DNA of 64,000 bases from Acetomicrobium flavidum. GTDB taxonomy: Bacteria; Synergistota; Synergistia; Synergistales; Acetomicrobiaceae. This document shows, piece after piece, positions 44,982-55,273 of this stretch. The notes under the pieces were generated by a model. The model made no database searches. It saw nothing but the letters and a program-made list of their open reading frames with translations, and had not been told where the DNA came from. The stretch spans positions 682,001 to 746,000 of the forward strand of contig NZ_FSQZ01000001.1 of assembly GCF_900129645.1 (NCBI RefSeq), given 5' to 3'. The translations under genes were made by a program, and so were the position numbers. How positions within the stretch are numbered: the first letter of the stretch is position 1; each line of letters starts with the position of its first letter.

Positions 44982-45530
44982 TTACTTAAGCAAGAATTCT
45001 TTGCCCTTTATGAGGTAATCCATCCCCGACCAGATCGTCAAGATCATGGCGATCCACATCATGGCCATTCCGCCCGGAATGCCAAAAAGCATCATGAAGA
45101 TGGCGATTATCTGGCTTACGGTCTTGGCCTTGCCTCCCTTGGATGCGGCAATGACCACGCCTTCGGCCGCTGCAACCATCCGCAGGCCCGTAACGATGAA
45201 TTCCCTTGATACGATTACAACGACTATCCATGCAGGCAACCTCTGAAGTTCTACTAAGGCTACCAACGCTGCCATGACTAAAATTTTGTCGGCCAAAGGA
45301 TCGATGAACTTGCCAAGGTTGGTGACCATCCCATGCTTTCTGGCGATATATCCGTCGGCCATATCCGTAAAGGCAGCTACGATGAATACTATTCCCGCCA
45401 AGACGTCGCCATATTTTACCTCCAGGCTCAAGAACACCAACATCAAAGGGACCAGAAACACCCTTGAAAGGCTTAACGCATTCGGCAGATTCATGCTGCC
45501 CATCTTAGTGGTAGCAGGCTCCTCAGACAC
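44982..45530 (-). CDS. pgsA: CDP-diacylglycerol--glycerol-3-phosphate 3-phosphatidyltransferase
   Basis: A 182-residue inner-membrane enzyme of phosphatidylglycerol synthesis. The CDP-alcohol motif is complete: D-x2-DG-x2-AR-x8-G-x3-D-x3-D (DMADGYIARKHG then GKFIDPLADK). About five membrane helices. The start is GTG at 45530, overlapping livF by 8 bp with GGGAGG 9 nt upstream; ATG codons inside (MGSMNLPNAL) are alternatives. Confidence 0.93.
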   Translation of the reverse strand: MSEEPATTKMGSMNLPNALSLSRVFLVPLMLVFLSLEVKYGDVLAGIVFIVAAFTDMADGYIARKHGMVTNLGKFIDPLADKILVMAALVALVELQRLPAWIVVVIVSREFIVTGLRMVAAAEGVVIAASKGGKAKTVSQIIAIFMMLFGIPGGMAMMWIAMILTIWSGMDYLIKGKEFLLK

Positions 45531-46227
45531 CTAAATATGCCTCCCTTACCTGGGGATTTCGTATCAGCTCGCCGCCCGGTCCTTCCAGCACTACCTCGCC
45601 TACCTCCAGGACGTAAGCATAGTGAGCAATGTTCAAAGCAGCGAAAGCATTCTGTTCGACGAGCAAGATCGTCTTCCCCTGAGCATTTATTTCTTTTATT
45701 ATATCAAATACTTCTTTGACGAGGATCGGCGCAAGTCCCAATGATGGCTCATCCATCATTACCAGATGGGGGCTGCCCATCAATGCCCTCCCCAGGGCAA
45801 GCATCTGCTGTTCTCCACCAGACAGGGTCCCGCCCCTTTGCCATACCCTCTCCTTAAGTCGGGGAAAAAGATTGAAGACCCATTCTAGGTCTTTCTTTAT
45901 CCCCTCATCGTCGCTCCTTAAATATGCCCCTAACATTAGGTTTTCCATTACGGTCAGGTTGGGGAAGATCCTTCTGCCCTCCGGAACCAAAACGATTCCC
46001 CTTTCCACTATCTTCTCCGGAGACAGCCTTGATATGTCTTCGCCGTTAAAGATGATGGTCCCGCTTTTTTGTTTTATAAGGCCGGCTATTGCCCTTAAAG
46101 TGCTGCTCTTTCCCGCCCCATTTGCCCCGATCAGCGTAACTATGGCCCCATCCGGCACCTCGATGGATATGCCCTTTATGGCGTGAATGCCTCCGTAATA
46201 AACGTGGAGATCCTTAATTGTCAACAT
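45523..46227 (-). CDS. livF: Branched-chain amino-acid ABC transporter ATPase LivF
   Basis: A 234-residue ATPase with Walker A GANGAGKSS, signature LSGGEQQMLALGRAL and Walker B VMMDEPSLGLAP. I chose the ATG at 46227, 10 nt after GAGGAG, overlapping livG by 14 bp; upstream ATG codons overlap the ribosome-binding site. It pairs with LivG at the LivHM permease. Confidence 0.95.
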   Translation of the reverse strand: MLTIKDLHVYYGGIHAIKGISIEVPDGAIVTLIGANGAGKSSTLRAIAGLIKQKSGTIIFNGEDISRLSPEKIVERGIVLVPEGRRIFPNLTVMENLMLGAYLRSDDEGIKKDLEWVFNLFPRLKERVWQRGGTLSGGEQQMLALGRALMGSPHLVMMDEPSLGLAPILVKEVFDIIKEINAQGKTILLVEQNAFAALNIAHYAYVLEVGEVVLEGPGGELIRNPQVREAYLGV

Positions 46228-47005
46228 AACGAGCATACTCCTCTCCAAGGTAAGCTTCAATGACCCTTTTGTTCGACTGAATGAAGGAAGGAGGGCCTTC
46301 AGCTATTAACAGGCCATAATCCAATACCCAAATGTGCTCACATATTCCCATGACCACGCGCATATCGTGCTCTATGAGCATTATGGTTAAGCCGAACAAA
46401 TCCCTTATGGCCCTTATAAAATCCATCAGGGCGTGAGTCTCCTTTGGATTCATCCCGGCAGCGGGCTCATCCAGCAAAAGCAGCTCTGGATCGGTCGCCA
46501 GGGCACGCGCTATCTCCAGGCGCCTCTGCTGGCCGTAAGGTAAAGATGTGGCAATTTCGTCGGCAAGGTGTTCTAGCCCGACCTTTTTTAACAGATCCAT
46601 AGCCTTGCTCCTTATGGTCCTTTCTTTGCTGCGGGTTAACGGGAGCGATAGCGGCGGTTCCCACCATCTAACGGGCACCCTGACGTTACAGGCTACCATC
46701 ACGTTTTGAAGCACCGTCTCGTTGCCGAAAAGCCTGATATTTTGAAAGGTACGGGCTATGCCCAAAGAACATATTTCGTGGGGGCTTTTGCCCGATATGT
46801 CCATTCCCTTGAAAAGGACCCTGCCTGCCGTTGGCTCGTAAAACCCTGTTATCACATTAAACACGGTCGTTTTGCCGGCTCCGTTCGGCCCTATTAAACC
46901 AACTATGGAACCTTTGGGCACGTTTATGGAAAGGTCTTTCACGGCAGTTAAACCGCCAAAGGTCATCGTAAGGCCCTCTAATTTTAATATCGAGTCATTC
47001 TGCAT
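46214..47005 (-). CDS. livG: Branched-chain amino-acid ABC transporter ATPase LivG
   Basis: A 263-residue ATPase with Walker A GPNGAGKTTVFNV, signature SLPYGQQRRLEIARAL and DEPAAGMNP. The extra ~30 residues after the Walker A region are typical of LivG against LivF. It starts at 47005 after GGAGGG and overlaps livM by 11 bp. Confidence 0.95.
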   Translation of the reverse strand: MQNDSILKLEGLTMTFGGLTAVKDLSINVPKGSIVGLIGPNGAGKTTVFNVITGFYEPTAGRVLFKGMDISGKSPHEICSLGIARTFQNIRLFGNETVLQNVMVACNVRVPVRWWEPPLSLPLTRSKERTIRSKAMDLLKKVGLEHLADEIATSLPYGQQRRLEIARALATDPELLLLDEPAAGMNPKETHALMDFIRAIRDLFGLTIMLIEHDMRVVMGICEHIWVLDYGLLIAEGPPSFIQSNKRVIEAYLGEEYARYVDN

Positions 47006-48041
47006 GCCTTTTTGCCCTCCCAAGAAAGCCAATGATGCCGTCCCAGGTGATCTCCCGCATGCCCATTATGCCTTCGCGCCTAAACAATATTATGAAGATC
47101 AGGGCAAGGGAAAATATGACCATCCTCATGCCGGGTATTCCCGGTATGTGAATGGGGCCCAAATCCAGCGGATTTTCAACTATCCTGAGCCATTCCAGCA
47201 ATACGGTGATCAAAGCACTTGCTATGCACGTGCCCGTTATGGACCCAAGCCCTCCAGCTACCACCATCATGAGGACATTGAAGGTTAAGGTAAACATGTA
47301 CATCTTGGGGTCTATGGTCGTTATGAAGCTCGCCTGCAGCGCTCCGCCAAGGCCCGCCAGAAAAGAGCCCATGGCAAAGGCTTGAATTTTATACTTGAAT
47401 ACATCGATACCCATGGCCTTAGCCGCTATTTCGTCATCCCTTATTGCTTTAAGGACGTTACCGTAATTGCTATTGATCAACTTGATCATAGAATACAATA
47501 TTATAATTAAGAAACCGTAATTCCACCAGATATTTGCATAGGGCGGAATGCCCTTTAAGCCAAGTGCTCCATTGGTCACGCTTGGTATGTTGTTTGCTAC
47601 TACCCTTACTATTTCGGCGAACCCCAACGTAGCTATGCCAAGGTAGTCTCCGCCAAGCCTTAAAATCGGAATGCCCACCAAGATACTGAAGATCGCGGCC
47701 ACCAACCCGCCCAAAAGGACTGCCACCAAAAAGGGCGCGTGCATCACGGAAAATGGCCACCTGAGAGGTTGCAATATGAATATCATCTGCTTTTGGAGGG
47801 GTGGCAGTATCAAAAGCGCACAAGTGTAAGCTCCTATAGCCATAAATCCTGCATGACCCAAGGAAAACATACCTCCAAAACCGTAGATAAGATTAAGCCC
47901 CAGGGCCAATATGGTATTTATGGCAATTAAATTTATTATCTGAACCTGATAGCCGGTAAGGCTGTTTTCAGCCCACCATAAAAACAACCCCAACACGGCT
48001 ACGGCCAATAGGTTCAACGGGACATTGCGCGATGAAGACAT
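46995..48041 (-). CDS. livM: Branched-chain amino-acid ABC transporter permease LivM
   Basis: A 348-residue permease with about nine to ten membrane segments. LGLNLIYGFGGMFSLGHAGFMAIGAY and the EAA-like region IRDDEIAAKAMGID are typical. The ATG at 48041 shares one base with the livH stop (TGATG). Confidence 0.94.
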   Translation of the reverse strand: MSSSRNVPLNLLAVAVLGLFLWWAENSLTGYQVQIINLIAINTILALGLNLIYGFGGMFSLGHAGFMAIGAYTCALLILPPLQKQMIFILQPLRWPFSVMHAPFLVAVLLGGLVAAIFSILVGIPILRLGGDYLGIATLGFAEIVRVVANNIPSVTNGALGLKGIPPYANIWWNYGFLIIILYSMIKLINSNYGNVLKAIRDDEIAAKAMGIDVFKYKIQAFAMGSFLAGLGGALQASFITTIDPKMYMFTLTFNVLMMVVAGGLGSITGTCIASALITVLLEWLRIVENPLDLGPIHIPGIPGMRMVIFSLALIFIILFRREGIMGMREITWDGIIGFLGRAKRHAE

Positions 48042-48934
48042 CACACCTTCTCCTCCAATCGTTCACCCATTATGCCTGTCGGCCTCAATAACAACAGGAA
48101 TATCAAAAGGATAAAGGCAAAGGCATCCTTAAATCCCGACAAATTAGGGAAAAAGGCCACTATCATTATCTCCACGAAACCAAGCAACATTCCTCCGATA
48201 ACTGCACCTTGTATTGAGCCAATGCCGCCTACCACTGCTGCAATAAAGGCCTTAAATCCCGGGATCATACCCATCATCGGATGTACCTGAGGGTACCGAA
48301 GCGACCACATGATGCCAGAAGCTGCGGCCAAGGCCGATCCGATCATGAAGGTGATGGCTATCACCTGGTCCACGGAGACGCCCATCAAACGGCTGGTCTC
48401 TATGTCCTTGGATATGGCGCGCATGGCAAGGCCGGGCTTAGTCTTGTAGACGACGAAAAGCACCACCAACATTAAAGCAAAGGATATGAAGGGAACTACC
48501 AGGGTGAGGGGTAAAAAATGTACTCCCCGTATCAATATTGGCGTTACGAGCCATTCCGGCCGATAGACGGGCCTGGGTATGGCAGAAAAGACTACAATTG
48601 CGAAGTTTTGCAAGAAGAAGGAGACTCCGATAGCACTTATGAGCGCCGAGATCCTAGGGGCGTCCCTCAGAGGCCTGTAAGCGCATCTGTCCACCAAGAC
48701 CCCGCAAAAGGCCGTAACGACAATGGCTGCCGGGACCGCTATAAGCCATGGCAGATGCAAAAGAGTGGTTCCCCAGAACACGAAGTATGCCCCCAACATG
48801 AAGATCTCGCCGTGTGCAAAGTTTATAAGCCTTAAAATGCCGTAGACCATTGAATAACCTATGGCGATCAAGGCATACAAGCTCCCAAGGGTGAGGGCAT
48901 TTAGGAAGTGCTGGATGAACATTTGATAGGACAT
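48041..48934 (-). CDS. livH: Branched-chain amino-acid ABC transporter permease LivH
   Basis: A 297-residue permease with about eight membrane helices. LIAIGYSMVYGILRLINFAHGEIFM is the hallmark segment, with a later MRAISKDIETSRLMGV cytoplasmic loop. It lies 89 bp after livK with a terminator hairpin between. Confidence 0.95.
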   Translation of the reverse strand: MSYQMFIQHFLNALTLGSLYALIAIGYSMVYGILRLINFAHGEIFMLGAYFVFWGTTLLHLPWLIAVPAAIVVTAFCGVLVDRCAYRPLRDAPRISALISAIGVSFFLQNFAIVVFSAIPRPVYRPEWLVTPILIRGVHFLPLTLVVPFISFALMLVVLFVVYKTKPGLAMRAISKDIETSRLMGVSVDQVIAITFMIGSALAAASGIMWSLRYPQVHPMMGMIPGFKAFIAAVVGGIGSIQGAVIGGMLLGFVEIMIVAFFPNLSGFKDAFAFILLIFLLLLRPTGIMGERLEEKV

Positions 48935-48968
48935 ATCTTTCCTCCCTTTCGCAGGAAACCTTAAAAAG

Positions 48969-49004
48969 CAGGGGGAGGCACGGCTCCCCCTTTTTTAATT
49001 TTTA
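48969..49004 (-). terminator. Partial terminator between livK and livH
   Basis: Minus strand AGGGGGAG-CCGTGC-CTCCCCCT forms an 8-bp stem and is followed by GCTTTTTAA. It should let only part of the transcription pass into livHMGF, giving more binding protein than membrane complex. Confidence 0.8.
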
Positions 49005-49023
49005 GCTCCTCCCTTTAAAGACC

Positions 49024-50166
49024 TCACTTGCCGGTTTCGGGCGGAACTGTAGCAACGTATACCTGCTGGCCATTTTTCACCATCTTGATTCCTACGGCCT
49101 TAATTGCGTTGTGATTTTCGTCAATCGTGGTGGAACCGGTGACGCCCACCCAATCCTTCGTCTTTTCCAGTTGTTCCCTTATGGCTTCAGGGTCAGCTTT
49201 CCCTGCCCTCTTTATGCAGTCGACGATCAACATATAGCAGTCATACCCCAAGGCAGCATTTGCGTTGGGTTCCTTTTTAAATTTTTCCCTGAAGGCCTTG
49301 GTAAATTCCTTGGCTATGGGGTTCATGTCGGGCATCTCTGGAGCGTAGGGGAAAGTCGTGTAGATGAAGCCTTCTACCGCCTCTCCGCCTATCTTGATCA
49401 TGTCGGGGTTGTCCATGGCATCTCCGCCCATAATATGAAACTTGCCGCCCAATTCCCTGGCTTGCTTCATGATTATGGCCCCTTCGGCAAAGTAGGAAGG
49501 TATGTAAAGAAGTTGCGGACCCTTGCTTATAATTTCGGTCAGCTGAGCGGTGAAGTCCTGGTCACCGGATTGATAGTTGAGGTCTGCTACTACCTCTCCG
49601 CCCAAATCCAAAAAGGCCTTCTTGAAGAAGGCAGCAAGTCCGACACAGTAGTCCTGAGCTACGTCCTTCAATATGGCAGCCTTTCTGACCCCCAAGGTAT
49701 TATAGGCATATCTGGCTGCGGCAGCTCCTTGGAAGGGATCGATGAAGCACATGCGGAAATAGTACTTCTTGCCCTGTGTTACCAACGGGTTAGTCGCAGA
49801 ATCAGTGATGCAGGGAATGCCATATTGCTCGGCAACCTCGCCCCCGGCCATGCACAGGGATGAACCATAGCTTCCGATGATAGCGACAACTTTATCCCTT
49901 TCAATGAGGCGTTTGACGGCGTTTGCGGCCTCCACCTTATCGGATTTGTTGTCCACGATGACCAATTCTACCTTTTTGCCCAGCACAGTGGGTGCCTGCT
50001 CATGGGCCAGTTGAATGCCCTCGACTGTCAGCTGTCCGCCGAAGGCATTCTGACCGGTAAGCGGCTCATAAACCCCGATCTTGATCACATCTTCAGCAGC
50101 ATAGGCCATGGTTCCGCAGACCGCCAAAACCAACCCAATGATAATAAGACGCATCAACCCTTTCAT
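49024..50166 (-). CDS. livK: Branched-chain amino-acid ABC transporter substrate-binding protein
   Basis: A 380-residue periplasmic binding protein (type I fold). The signal peptide is MKGLMRLIIIGLVLAVCGTM ending AYA. VIKIGVYEPLTGQNAFGG starts the mature LivK domain; IIGSYGSSLCMAGGEVAEQ forms the ligand loop. The start at 50166 follows GGAGGGG; 16 extra codons upstream are unlikely. Specificity may be branched-chain or other amino acids. Confidence 0.93.
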   Translation of the reverse strand: MKGLMRLIIIGLVLAVCGTMAYAAEDVIKIGVYEPLTGQNAFGGQLTVEGIQLAHEQAPTVLGKKVELVIVDNKSDKVEAANAVKRLIERDKVVAIIGSYGSSLCMAGGEVAEQYGIPCITDSATNPLVTQGKKYYFRMCFIDPFQGAAAARYAYNTLGVRKAAILKDVAQDYCVGLAAFFKKAFLDLGGEVVADLNYQSGDQDFTAQLTEIISKGPQLLYIPSYFAEGAIIMKQARELGGKFHIMGGDAMDNPDMIKIGGEAVEGFIYTTFPYAPEMPDMNPIAKEFTKAFREKFKKEPNANAALGYDCYMLIVDCIKRAGKADPEAIREQLEKTKDWVGVTGSTTIDENHNAIKAVGIKMVKNGQQVYVATVPPETGK

Positions 50167-50260
50167 CCAAACCCCTCCCTCAATCTTGAAGTGTAATACA
50201 TGAAACATTTCCACTTGTCACTATTATATACAAACACAATCTACAAGGAAAGCGGACCAC

Positions 50261-50299
50261 TAAAAATAAAAGGGATCCTCACTAGAGGACCCCTTTTAT
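50261..50299 (-). terminator. Terminator after kbl
   Basis: Minus strand ATAAAAGGGGTCCTC pairs with GAGGATCCCTTTTAT (one G-U/mismatch) across TAGT and is followed by TTTTTA. Confidence 0.85.
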
Positions 50300-50322
50300 C
50301 AGCGCTTTATGCCGTGATATTC

Positions 50323-51504
50323 TTAAATTATTCCAAGGACTTTGCCAACTTTGGTAAATTTATCCACGGCGAAGTCCAAATCTTTTCTACTGTGCGCCGC
50401 TGAGACCATGGCACGCAGCCTCGCCTTGCCTAAGGGAACCGTCGGGTAGGCAATGGACTGTATGAATATGCCCTCATCGAAAAGCTTCAAGCTGAACTCC
50501 TTTGCCTTGTTGGCATCGCCAACCATGATGGGCGTTATGGGCGTCTGGGATCTCCCGATGTCGAAGCCTCTTTCTTTTAAGCATTGCTTTAGATAATTGC
50601 CGTTTTCCCATAGCTTCTTAACCAGGTCATCACTTTCCTCAAGTATATCGACTGCAGCAATGTTGGCCGCTACGTCGGGTACCGTGAGAGCGCTGCTAAA
50701 GAGGTTGGGACGTGCCTTTTGCCGCAGGTATTCGACAAGGGAGGCGCTTCCGGCGACAAACCCTCCAACGACGCCAAAGGCCTTAGAAAGAGTCCCGACC
50801 TCCACGTCAACCCTATCGCCCAAGCCGAAGTGGTCCACTATGCCTCTGCCGCCGCGCCCGAGCACGCCTTCACCGTGAGCGTCATCCACCATGACCATGG
50901 CACCGTATTTATCGGCCAGATCCACTATCTCGGGCAACGGAGCTATGTCTCCATCCATGGAAAAGACGCCGTCAGTGACTATCAGCTTTCTACAGTTCCT
51001 TCCGGCATATTCCTTGAGCTTGGCCTCGAGATCTTTAACGTCGCAATGGGCATATCTCACTATCTCGGCACGGCTCAGCCTGCAGCCGTCGATTATGGAA
51101 GCATGATTCAGCTCATCGCTGAATATGAGGTCATCCTTTCCAACCAGCGGCGGAATGGCCGAAAGGTTAGCGCAAAATCCCGACTGAACCACTATTGCAG
51201 CTTCGGCACCCTTAAAAGCGGCTAATTTTTTCTCAAGCTCTATGTGTATCGACATGGTGCCGGCTATTGTACGGACGGCGCCCGGGCCAACGCCGTATTT
51301 ATCGATATACTCCTTCGCCTTCGCGCACAGACGAGGATCGCTACAAAGGCCTAAGTAATTGTTCGAGCACAAGTTTAAAACACGCCTTCCCTCGATCTGT
51401 ACCCACGGACCCTGAGGACTCTCTATGACCCTTATGTTCACATACAGACCTTCATCCTTTAGGCGTTTAAGTTCTTCATCGACGAACTTCATCTTGGACG
51501 ACAT
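50323..51504 (-). CDS. kbl: Glycine C-acetyltransferase (2-amino-3-ketobutyrate CoA ligase) family
   Basis: A 393-residue alpha-oxoamine synthase, PLP fold type I. The PLP lysine is in [41 protein letters not shown] and [12 protein letters not shown] are family marks. Kbl makes or cleaves 2-amino-3-oxobutyrate (threonine to glycine plus acetyl-CoA). The related BioF cannot be fully excluded, but no biotin gene is near, and glycine production fits the grd operon. It follows nrdG by 31 bp. Confidence 0.8.
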   Translation of the reverse strand: MSSKMKFVDEELKRLKDEGLYVNIRVIESPQGPWVQIEGRRVLNLCSNNYLGLCSDPRLCAKAKEYIDKYGVGPGAVRTIAGTMSIHIELEKKLAAFKGAEAAIVVQSGFCANLSAIPPLVGKDDLIFSDELNHASIIDGCRLSRAEIVRYAHCDVKDLEAKLKEYAGRNCRKLIVTDGVFSMDGDIAPLPEIVDLADKYGAMVMVDDAHGEGVLGRGGRGIVDHFGLGDRVDVEVGTLSKAFGVVGGFVAGSASLVEYLRQKARPNLFSSALTVPDVAANIAAVDILEESDDLVKKLWENGNYLKQCLKERGFDIGRSQTPITPIMVGDANKAKEFSLKLFDEGIFIQSIAYPTVPLGKARLRAMVSAAHSRKDLDFAVDKFTKVGKVLGII

Positions 51505-51535
51505 CCCTGAAATCCCTCCCTGAGATCGTTATGCT

Positions 51536-52225
51536 TTATCTTATGATAACACCTGGAAACTTTTCGCGCAAAATTTCACTCTCAGGTCCATTGGTCCTCC
51601 TTAAATTCTCGTCCATGGCTTTCTCCGGATTAAAGCGTTGGATCGCCCAACGGGCACCTTCCCCGAGATATCCTCGAATGACATGGAGATCGTCGTAATC
51701 CAGGAGCGCAGGAACAAATGTGGTACGAAATTCCACCTCCAGACGACAATTTAACAGCATATTAAGGGATCGCTTAATCAAGGACACATCTACATCGCAG
51801 CCACAAAGCATATCGTACTTATCCCAAGGAGCCTTTATATCCATTGCTACGGCATTCAGCAAGCCCTCGGACAAAAGCTCCTCCAATGCAAGGGGATTGC
51901 TCCCGTTGGTGTCAAGCTTTACCGGTAATCCCATCTCCTTGAAACGCAACAAAAGCCCCTTTAACTTGTTCGGGTTAAGCGTCGGCTCACCGCCACTTAT
52001 CACGACGCCGTCCAAAAATACCGCTCTCGAAATTATATGCTCTATGACAAGATCCTCATTTAAAGCAGCCGGGCTTCCCTTGACCAGGTATCCGTTATGG
52101 CAAAAGGGACAGCTGAAGTTACATCCCGTTAAGAACAGCACTGCCGATACATGCCCTTCCCAATCTATGAACGACGAGGGTATGTAACTTCCTATGTCTC
52201 CAGCCCTTAAACTCAAAGCGACCAT
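51536..52225 (-). CDS. nrdG: Anaerobic ribonucleotide reductase activating protein (radical SAM)
   Basis: A 229-residue radical-SAM activase. The cluster motif is CNFSCPFCHNG (C-x3-C-x2-C), followed by SGGEPTLNP. It generates the glycyl radical on NrdD. The start overlaps nrdD by 13 bp. It is somewhat longer than E. coli NrdG (~154) and closer to the pyruvate-formate-lyase-activase-like subtype often found with NrdD in anaerobes. Confidence 0.9.
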   Translation of the reverse strand: MVALSLRAGDIGSYIPSSFIDWEGHVSAVLFLTGCNFSCPFCHNGYLVKGSPAALNEDLVIEHIISRAVFLDGVVISGGEPTLNPNKLKGLLLRFKEMGLPVKLDTNGSNPLALEELLSEGLLNAVAMDIKAPWDKYDMLCGCDVDVSLIKRSLNMLLNCRLEVEFRTTFVPALLDYDDLHVIRGYLGEGARWAIQRFNPEKAMDENLRRTNGPESEILREKFPGVIIR

Positions 52226-54336
52226 CTCTTTCTGCTTTCAAGCTCGGCCCTTTTGCCGGCATTCCAGGAGGAGATTTTGGTAAAATACCCCGTTATCCTA
52301 GTCACGCCATCGACGTTAGAAGAATGGCATTTGCCGCAAGAAGGCCTCAATCCCCTTTCAACCCTGCCGCAGTCGTTGCATATGGTAAATTCAGGGCTAA
52401 ATGCGACTTGAGCGTTTTGGGAATGCAGGAACACCTTTCGCACGAAGGAGGCCAATGCCCCGGCATCCGGTTCGTGTTCGCCCATCCATATATGGGTAAT
52501 GGCACCGGCCTTTATGGAGGGATGATAAAGCCCCTCCTTAATCACCCTGTCTATGGGATCGACTTCCGCTTCGTAGGGTATATGGGTGCTGTTGGTATAA
52601 AAGACCTCGTTTCTTTTCACGTTGCCCTTGACCACATCCGCCGCCATGGGAAATTTGTTTAAGTCCAACCTGGCAAACCTGTGAGCCGTACTTTCGGCGG
52701 GAGTCTGCTCAAGCACCACCTTAAATCCTGCCCGTTCGGTCAATTCCTGACACTTAAGTTCCATGAATTTAACAATGGCAAGCCCCAGCTCCTCCGCTTC
52801 GGCTCCTTCATGAAGTTCTTTTCCTTTCAGTACCCGCACAGTTTCGTTTAAGCCCAAAAGCCCTATGAGATGGCTTGTCTTTTCCATCCTGAGATAGTTT
52901 TCGCCGTCATAAGCGACGGTCAGCACGGACAGTGGACCTTTCTCCTTCAGGTCGAGTAAGCTCTGAATAAAGCTTCTTTTTTGGACATGGGCCTTGAATG
53001 CCAGCTCCATGAGCTCCTCGAGCAATCCAAAGAAGGTTTGCAGGTCGCCTTGGGATCTGTAGGCAACTCGGGGCAAATTTATGGTAACGTTCTGCAGGGC
53101 AGAATATCTCATCTTCCAGGGGGTTTTGGCCTCCTGCAAGTCTTCTTCCGTGAGCTCGAAGGAAAGACGACAGCATTCGCTCAACTTCGTAACGCCGCCC
53201 CTGTCGAAGACAAAATAGGTGTTGCCCTTCTTCGATGCCACGAGGCAGGCCAGCTCAAGCATCTCCTCCCACCCCTCTTCCTCGAAAAAGGCATCGGTTA
53301 TATGAAGCAGCGGTTTGGGGAAAAAGAAGGGCTGCGACCTGCTGTCCCCCTCGAGGTAAACCTCAAAGAGGGCGCGTAAAAAGCGCTTGGATATGGCTGC
53401 ATAATCGCCGTAAGTCTTGCCCGTAAACTTGCCTCCGGGCCCTATGGCCGGTACGTCTCGGAAATGCTTAGGAATCTCAAAGTAGAGGTTTATGTCAGTG
53501 AAAGCGACTTGCCCTCCCCTTCCACCTGCCAATTGATTGAACTCAAATATCAGCATTTGGGCCAATTGGCGCATCTCCCCGTCGCTTAAGCCCTCAAGAT
53601 AGGGCGCAAAAAACATGTTCACGGCATCCCAGCCTATGGCACCTGCAAAGTTGTTCTGTAACACCGACGTCATCTTAAGCATATGGGCTAGCAAAACATC
53701 CGGATGCTTGGCCGGGGAGGAGACGCTGGTTATGGAAGGCAAGTTCAACCCAAATTTGGCGACATAAGCAGGGCTTTGTCCGCTGCAATAAGGCCTTATG
53801 ACCATTCCAAGGTCATGAAGATGAATGTCGCCTTCCAGGTGAGCACGCGCTACATCAGGAGAAAAGAGCTTGCTCAAGGCGTAATCCTTTATGATCCTTT
53901 CGGCTATGGTCAAATTTATGGACTCGGGGTTGTAGGAAGTATTGCTGTTTTCTCTATTGGGCGAAAACATCATTATTTCAAGGTCGTAAACAGGAATTCC
54001 CACCTTGGAATGGTCTACCAGATAAACGTCAAGCCCTCTTTGAAAGAGCTTGGCGTTTGCCATCTCCCTTATTATCGAAGTGGTAATCCTATCTTTGCCG
54101 CAGCGAATTACCTCTTCCTCAATTTCGGCAGCTATAGAAAAGGCAACTTCCGGATTTACGCCCGCCTCCCTGATCAGGGCATCTCTAATCCTGCCCGCAT
54201 CCCAAGGGCTACATTCATCCTTGGAGTGAGCCTCAACCATTAAAGCCAAGTCAGTAGATTCCGGCCGATCGAACAAAAATCGTTGTCCGCCTATCCCCGT
54301 TTCATAAGAAGAACCTGATTTAGTAAGCGAAGTCAT
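52213..54336 (-). CDS. nrdD: Anaerobic ribonucleoside-triphosphate reductase (class III)
   Basis: A 707-residue glycyl-radical enzyme reducing NTPs without oxygen. An N-terminal ATP-cone spans about residues 30-110; LHDLGM and [17 protein letters not shown] follow. The C terminus has zinc cysteines CNDCG...CGKC and the glycyl region [20 protein letters not shown]. It overlaps nrdR by 4 bp and nrdG by 13 bp, so all three are co-translated. Confidence 0.95.
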   Translation of the reverse strand: MTSLTKSGSSYETGIGGQRFLFDRPESTDLALMVEAHSKDECSPWDAGRIRDALIREAGVNPEVAFSIAAEIEEEVIRCGKDRITTSIIREMANAKLFQRGLDVYLVDHSKVGIPVYDLEIMMFSPNRENSNTSYNPESINLTIAERIIKDYALSKLFSPDVARAHLEGDIHLHDLGMVIRPYCSGQSPAYVAKFGLNLPSITSVSSPAKHPDVLLAHMLKMTSVLQNNFAGAIGWDAVNMFFAPYLEGLSDGEMRQLAQMLIFEFNQLAGGRGGQVAFTDINLYFEIPKHFRDVPAIGPGGKFTGKTYGDYAAISKRFLRALFEVYLEGDSRSQPFFFPKPLLHITDAFFEEEGWEEMLELACLVASKKGNTYFVFDRGGVTKLSECCRLSFELTEEDLQEAKTPWKMRYSALQNVTINLPRVAYRSQGDLQTFFGLLEELMELAFKAHVQKRSFIQSLLDLKEKGPLSVLTVAYDGENYLRMEKTSHLIGLLGLNETVRVLKGKELHEGAEAEELGLAIVKFMELKCQELTERAGFKVVLEQTPAESTAHRFARLDLNKFPMAADVVKGNVKRNEVFYTNSTHIPYEAEVDPIDRVIKEGLYHPSIKAGAITHIWMGEHEPDAGALASFVRKVFLHSQNAQVAFSPEFTICNDCGRVERGLRPSCGKCHSSNVDGVTRITGYFTKISSWNAGKRAELESRKRWSL

Positions 54337-54812
54337 CGCTGGTCCTTACCTCCTTCTTTTTTCTCCAAAAGCTTGGATATCTCATCGATAAAATTTTTTA
54401 GGTCAGTAAACTCACGATATACAGATGCAAACCTGACGTAAGCCACATGATGAATGTCCTTCAAGCGATTTGCCACCATCTCGCCAATTGAGGCACTGGA
54501 TACCTCGCCAACGCCCAACGAATAAAGCTCCTCCTCTATCGAAGAAACTGCGTTTTCCAGGGCCTCCAGGGATACGGGAAGCTTTTCGCAGGCACGTATC
54601 ATGCCCTTAAGGACCTTTTGCCGGTCAAAGGCTTCCCTTCGACCATCTTTCTTGACCACCAAAAGGACTTTGTTCCTCTCCATTCGTTCGTAGGTGGTGA
54701 ATCGCCGTCCGCACTTCGGGCATTCCCTTCTCCTTCGGATGACGCTGCCATCCTCCACTGCCCTGGTCTCTATTACCCTACTGTCCTCATAATTACACTT
54801 AGGGCAACGCAT
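54333..54812 (-). CDS. nrdR: Transcriptional repressor NrdR
   Basis: A 159-residue repressor of ribonucleotide reductase genes. The zinc ribbon is [13 protein letters not shown] ... [15 protein letters not shown] (four Cys), followed by an ATP-cone sensing dATP/ATP. NrdR boxes lie just upstream, so autoregulation of nrdR-nrdD-nrdG is likely. Confidence 0.96.
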   Translation of the reverse strand: MRCPKCNYEDSRVIETRAVEDGSVIRRRRECPKCGRRFTTYERMERNKVLLVVKKDGRREAFDRQKVLKGMIRACEKLPVSLEALENAVSSIEEELYSLGVGEVSSASIGEMVANRLKDIHHVAYVRFASVYREFTDLKNFIDEISKLLEKKEGGKDQR

Positions 54813-54827
54813 CTTTTCACCCTACCT

Positions 54828-54865
54828 ATGTGGTATATAGTCGTGACCATTACTATATATAGTGT
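54828..54865. promoter_or_regulatory. Tandem NrdR boxes upstream of nrdR
   Basis: TTACTATATATAGTGT (54850-54865) fits the NrdR consensus acaCwAtATaTwGtgt closely. A weaker copy ATGTGGTATATAGTCG lies at 54828-54843. Their centres are 22 bp apart, about two helical turns. Confidence 0.7.
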
Positions 54866-54985
54866 AACCGCCATCCAAGAGGACATAGAGGTCTTTCAGC
54901 TTAAATATGCCCCTATTTTTGGTCCCTGGGGCTCAATGGGCATGCGGGCATATTGATACGGCATGAGACCATGATATTTAGGCAA

Positions 54986-55020
54986 AAAATAAGGGAAAGA
55001 CGCTTTGCCGTCTTTCCCTT
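54986..55020 (-). terminator. Terminator after rpsU
   Basis: A 12-bp perfect stem AAGGGAAAGACG with its complement and a 6-nt loop is followed on the minus strand by ATTTTTTG. It ends the dnaK-to-rpsU series. Confidence 0.88.
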
Positions 55021-55067
55021 AAGCCCTGTTGTTCAAGTACCGACTTAAACTTTATGGGGACTTAGAG

Positions 55068-55241
55068 CTATCCTCGATGCCTTTTGGGGCTCATCTTCTT
55101 CTTCTTTCTTATCTCGCTCGGCTTTTCGTAATGTTCATGTTTTCTGGCATCCCGCAGCACACCAACCTTCTTAACCTCTCTTTTAAAGCGGCGCAAGGTA
55201 TCGTCAATGGACTCATTTTCCCTTCTGTAAACCGTTGTCAT
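55068..55241 (-). CDS. rpsU: 30S ribosomal protein S21
   Basis: A 57-residue basic protein translated by hand from the minus strand: [19 protein letters not shown], then [12 protein letters not shown], then a lysine-rich tail ending SPKRHRG. This is the S21 pattern (family length ~58-70). A GGGGGGAGAG ribosome-binding site lies just upstream. It is last in the chaperone/translation series and is followed by a terminator. Confidence 0.92.
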   Translation of the reverse strand: MTTVYRRENESIDDTLRRFKREVKKVGVLRDARKHEHYEKPSEIRKKKKMSPKRHRG

Positions 55242-55273
55242 CTCTCTCCCCCCTTTCGCTTCTCATGGCAACT

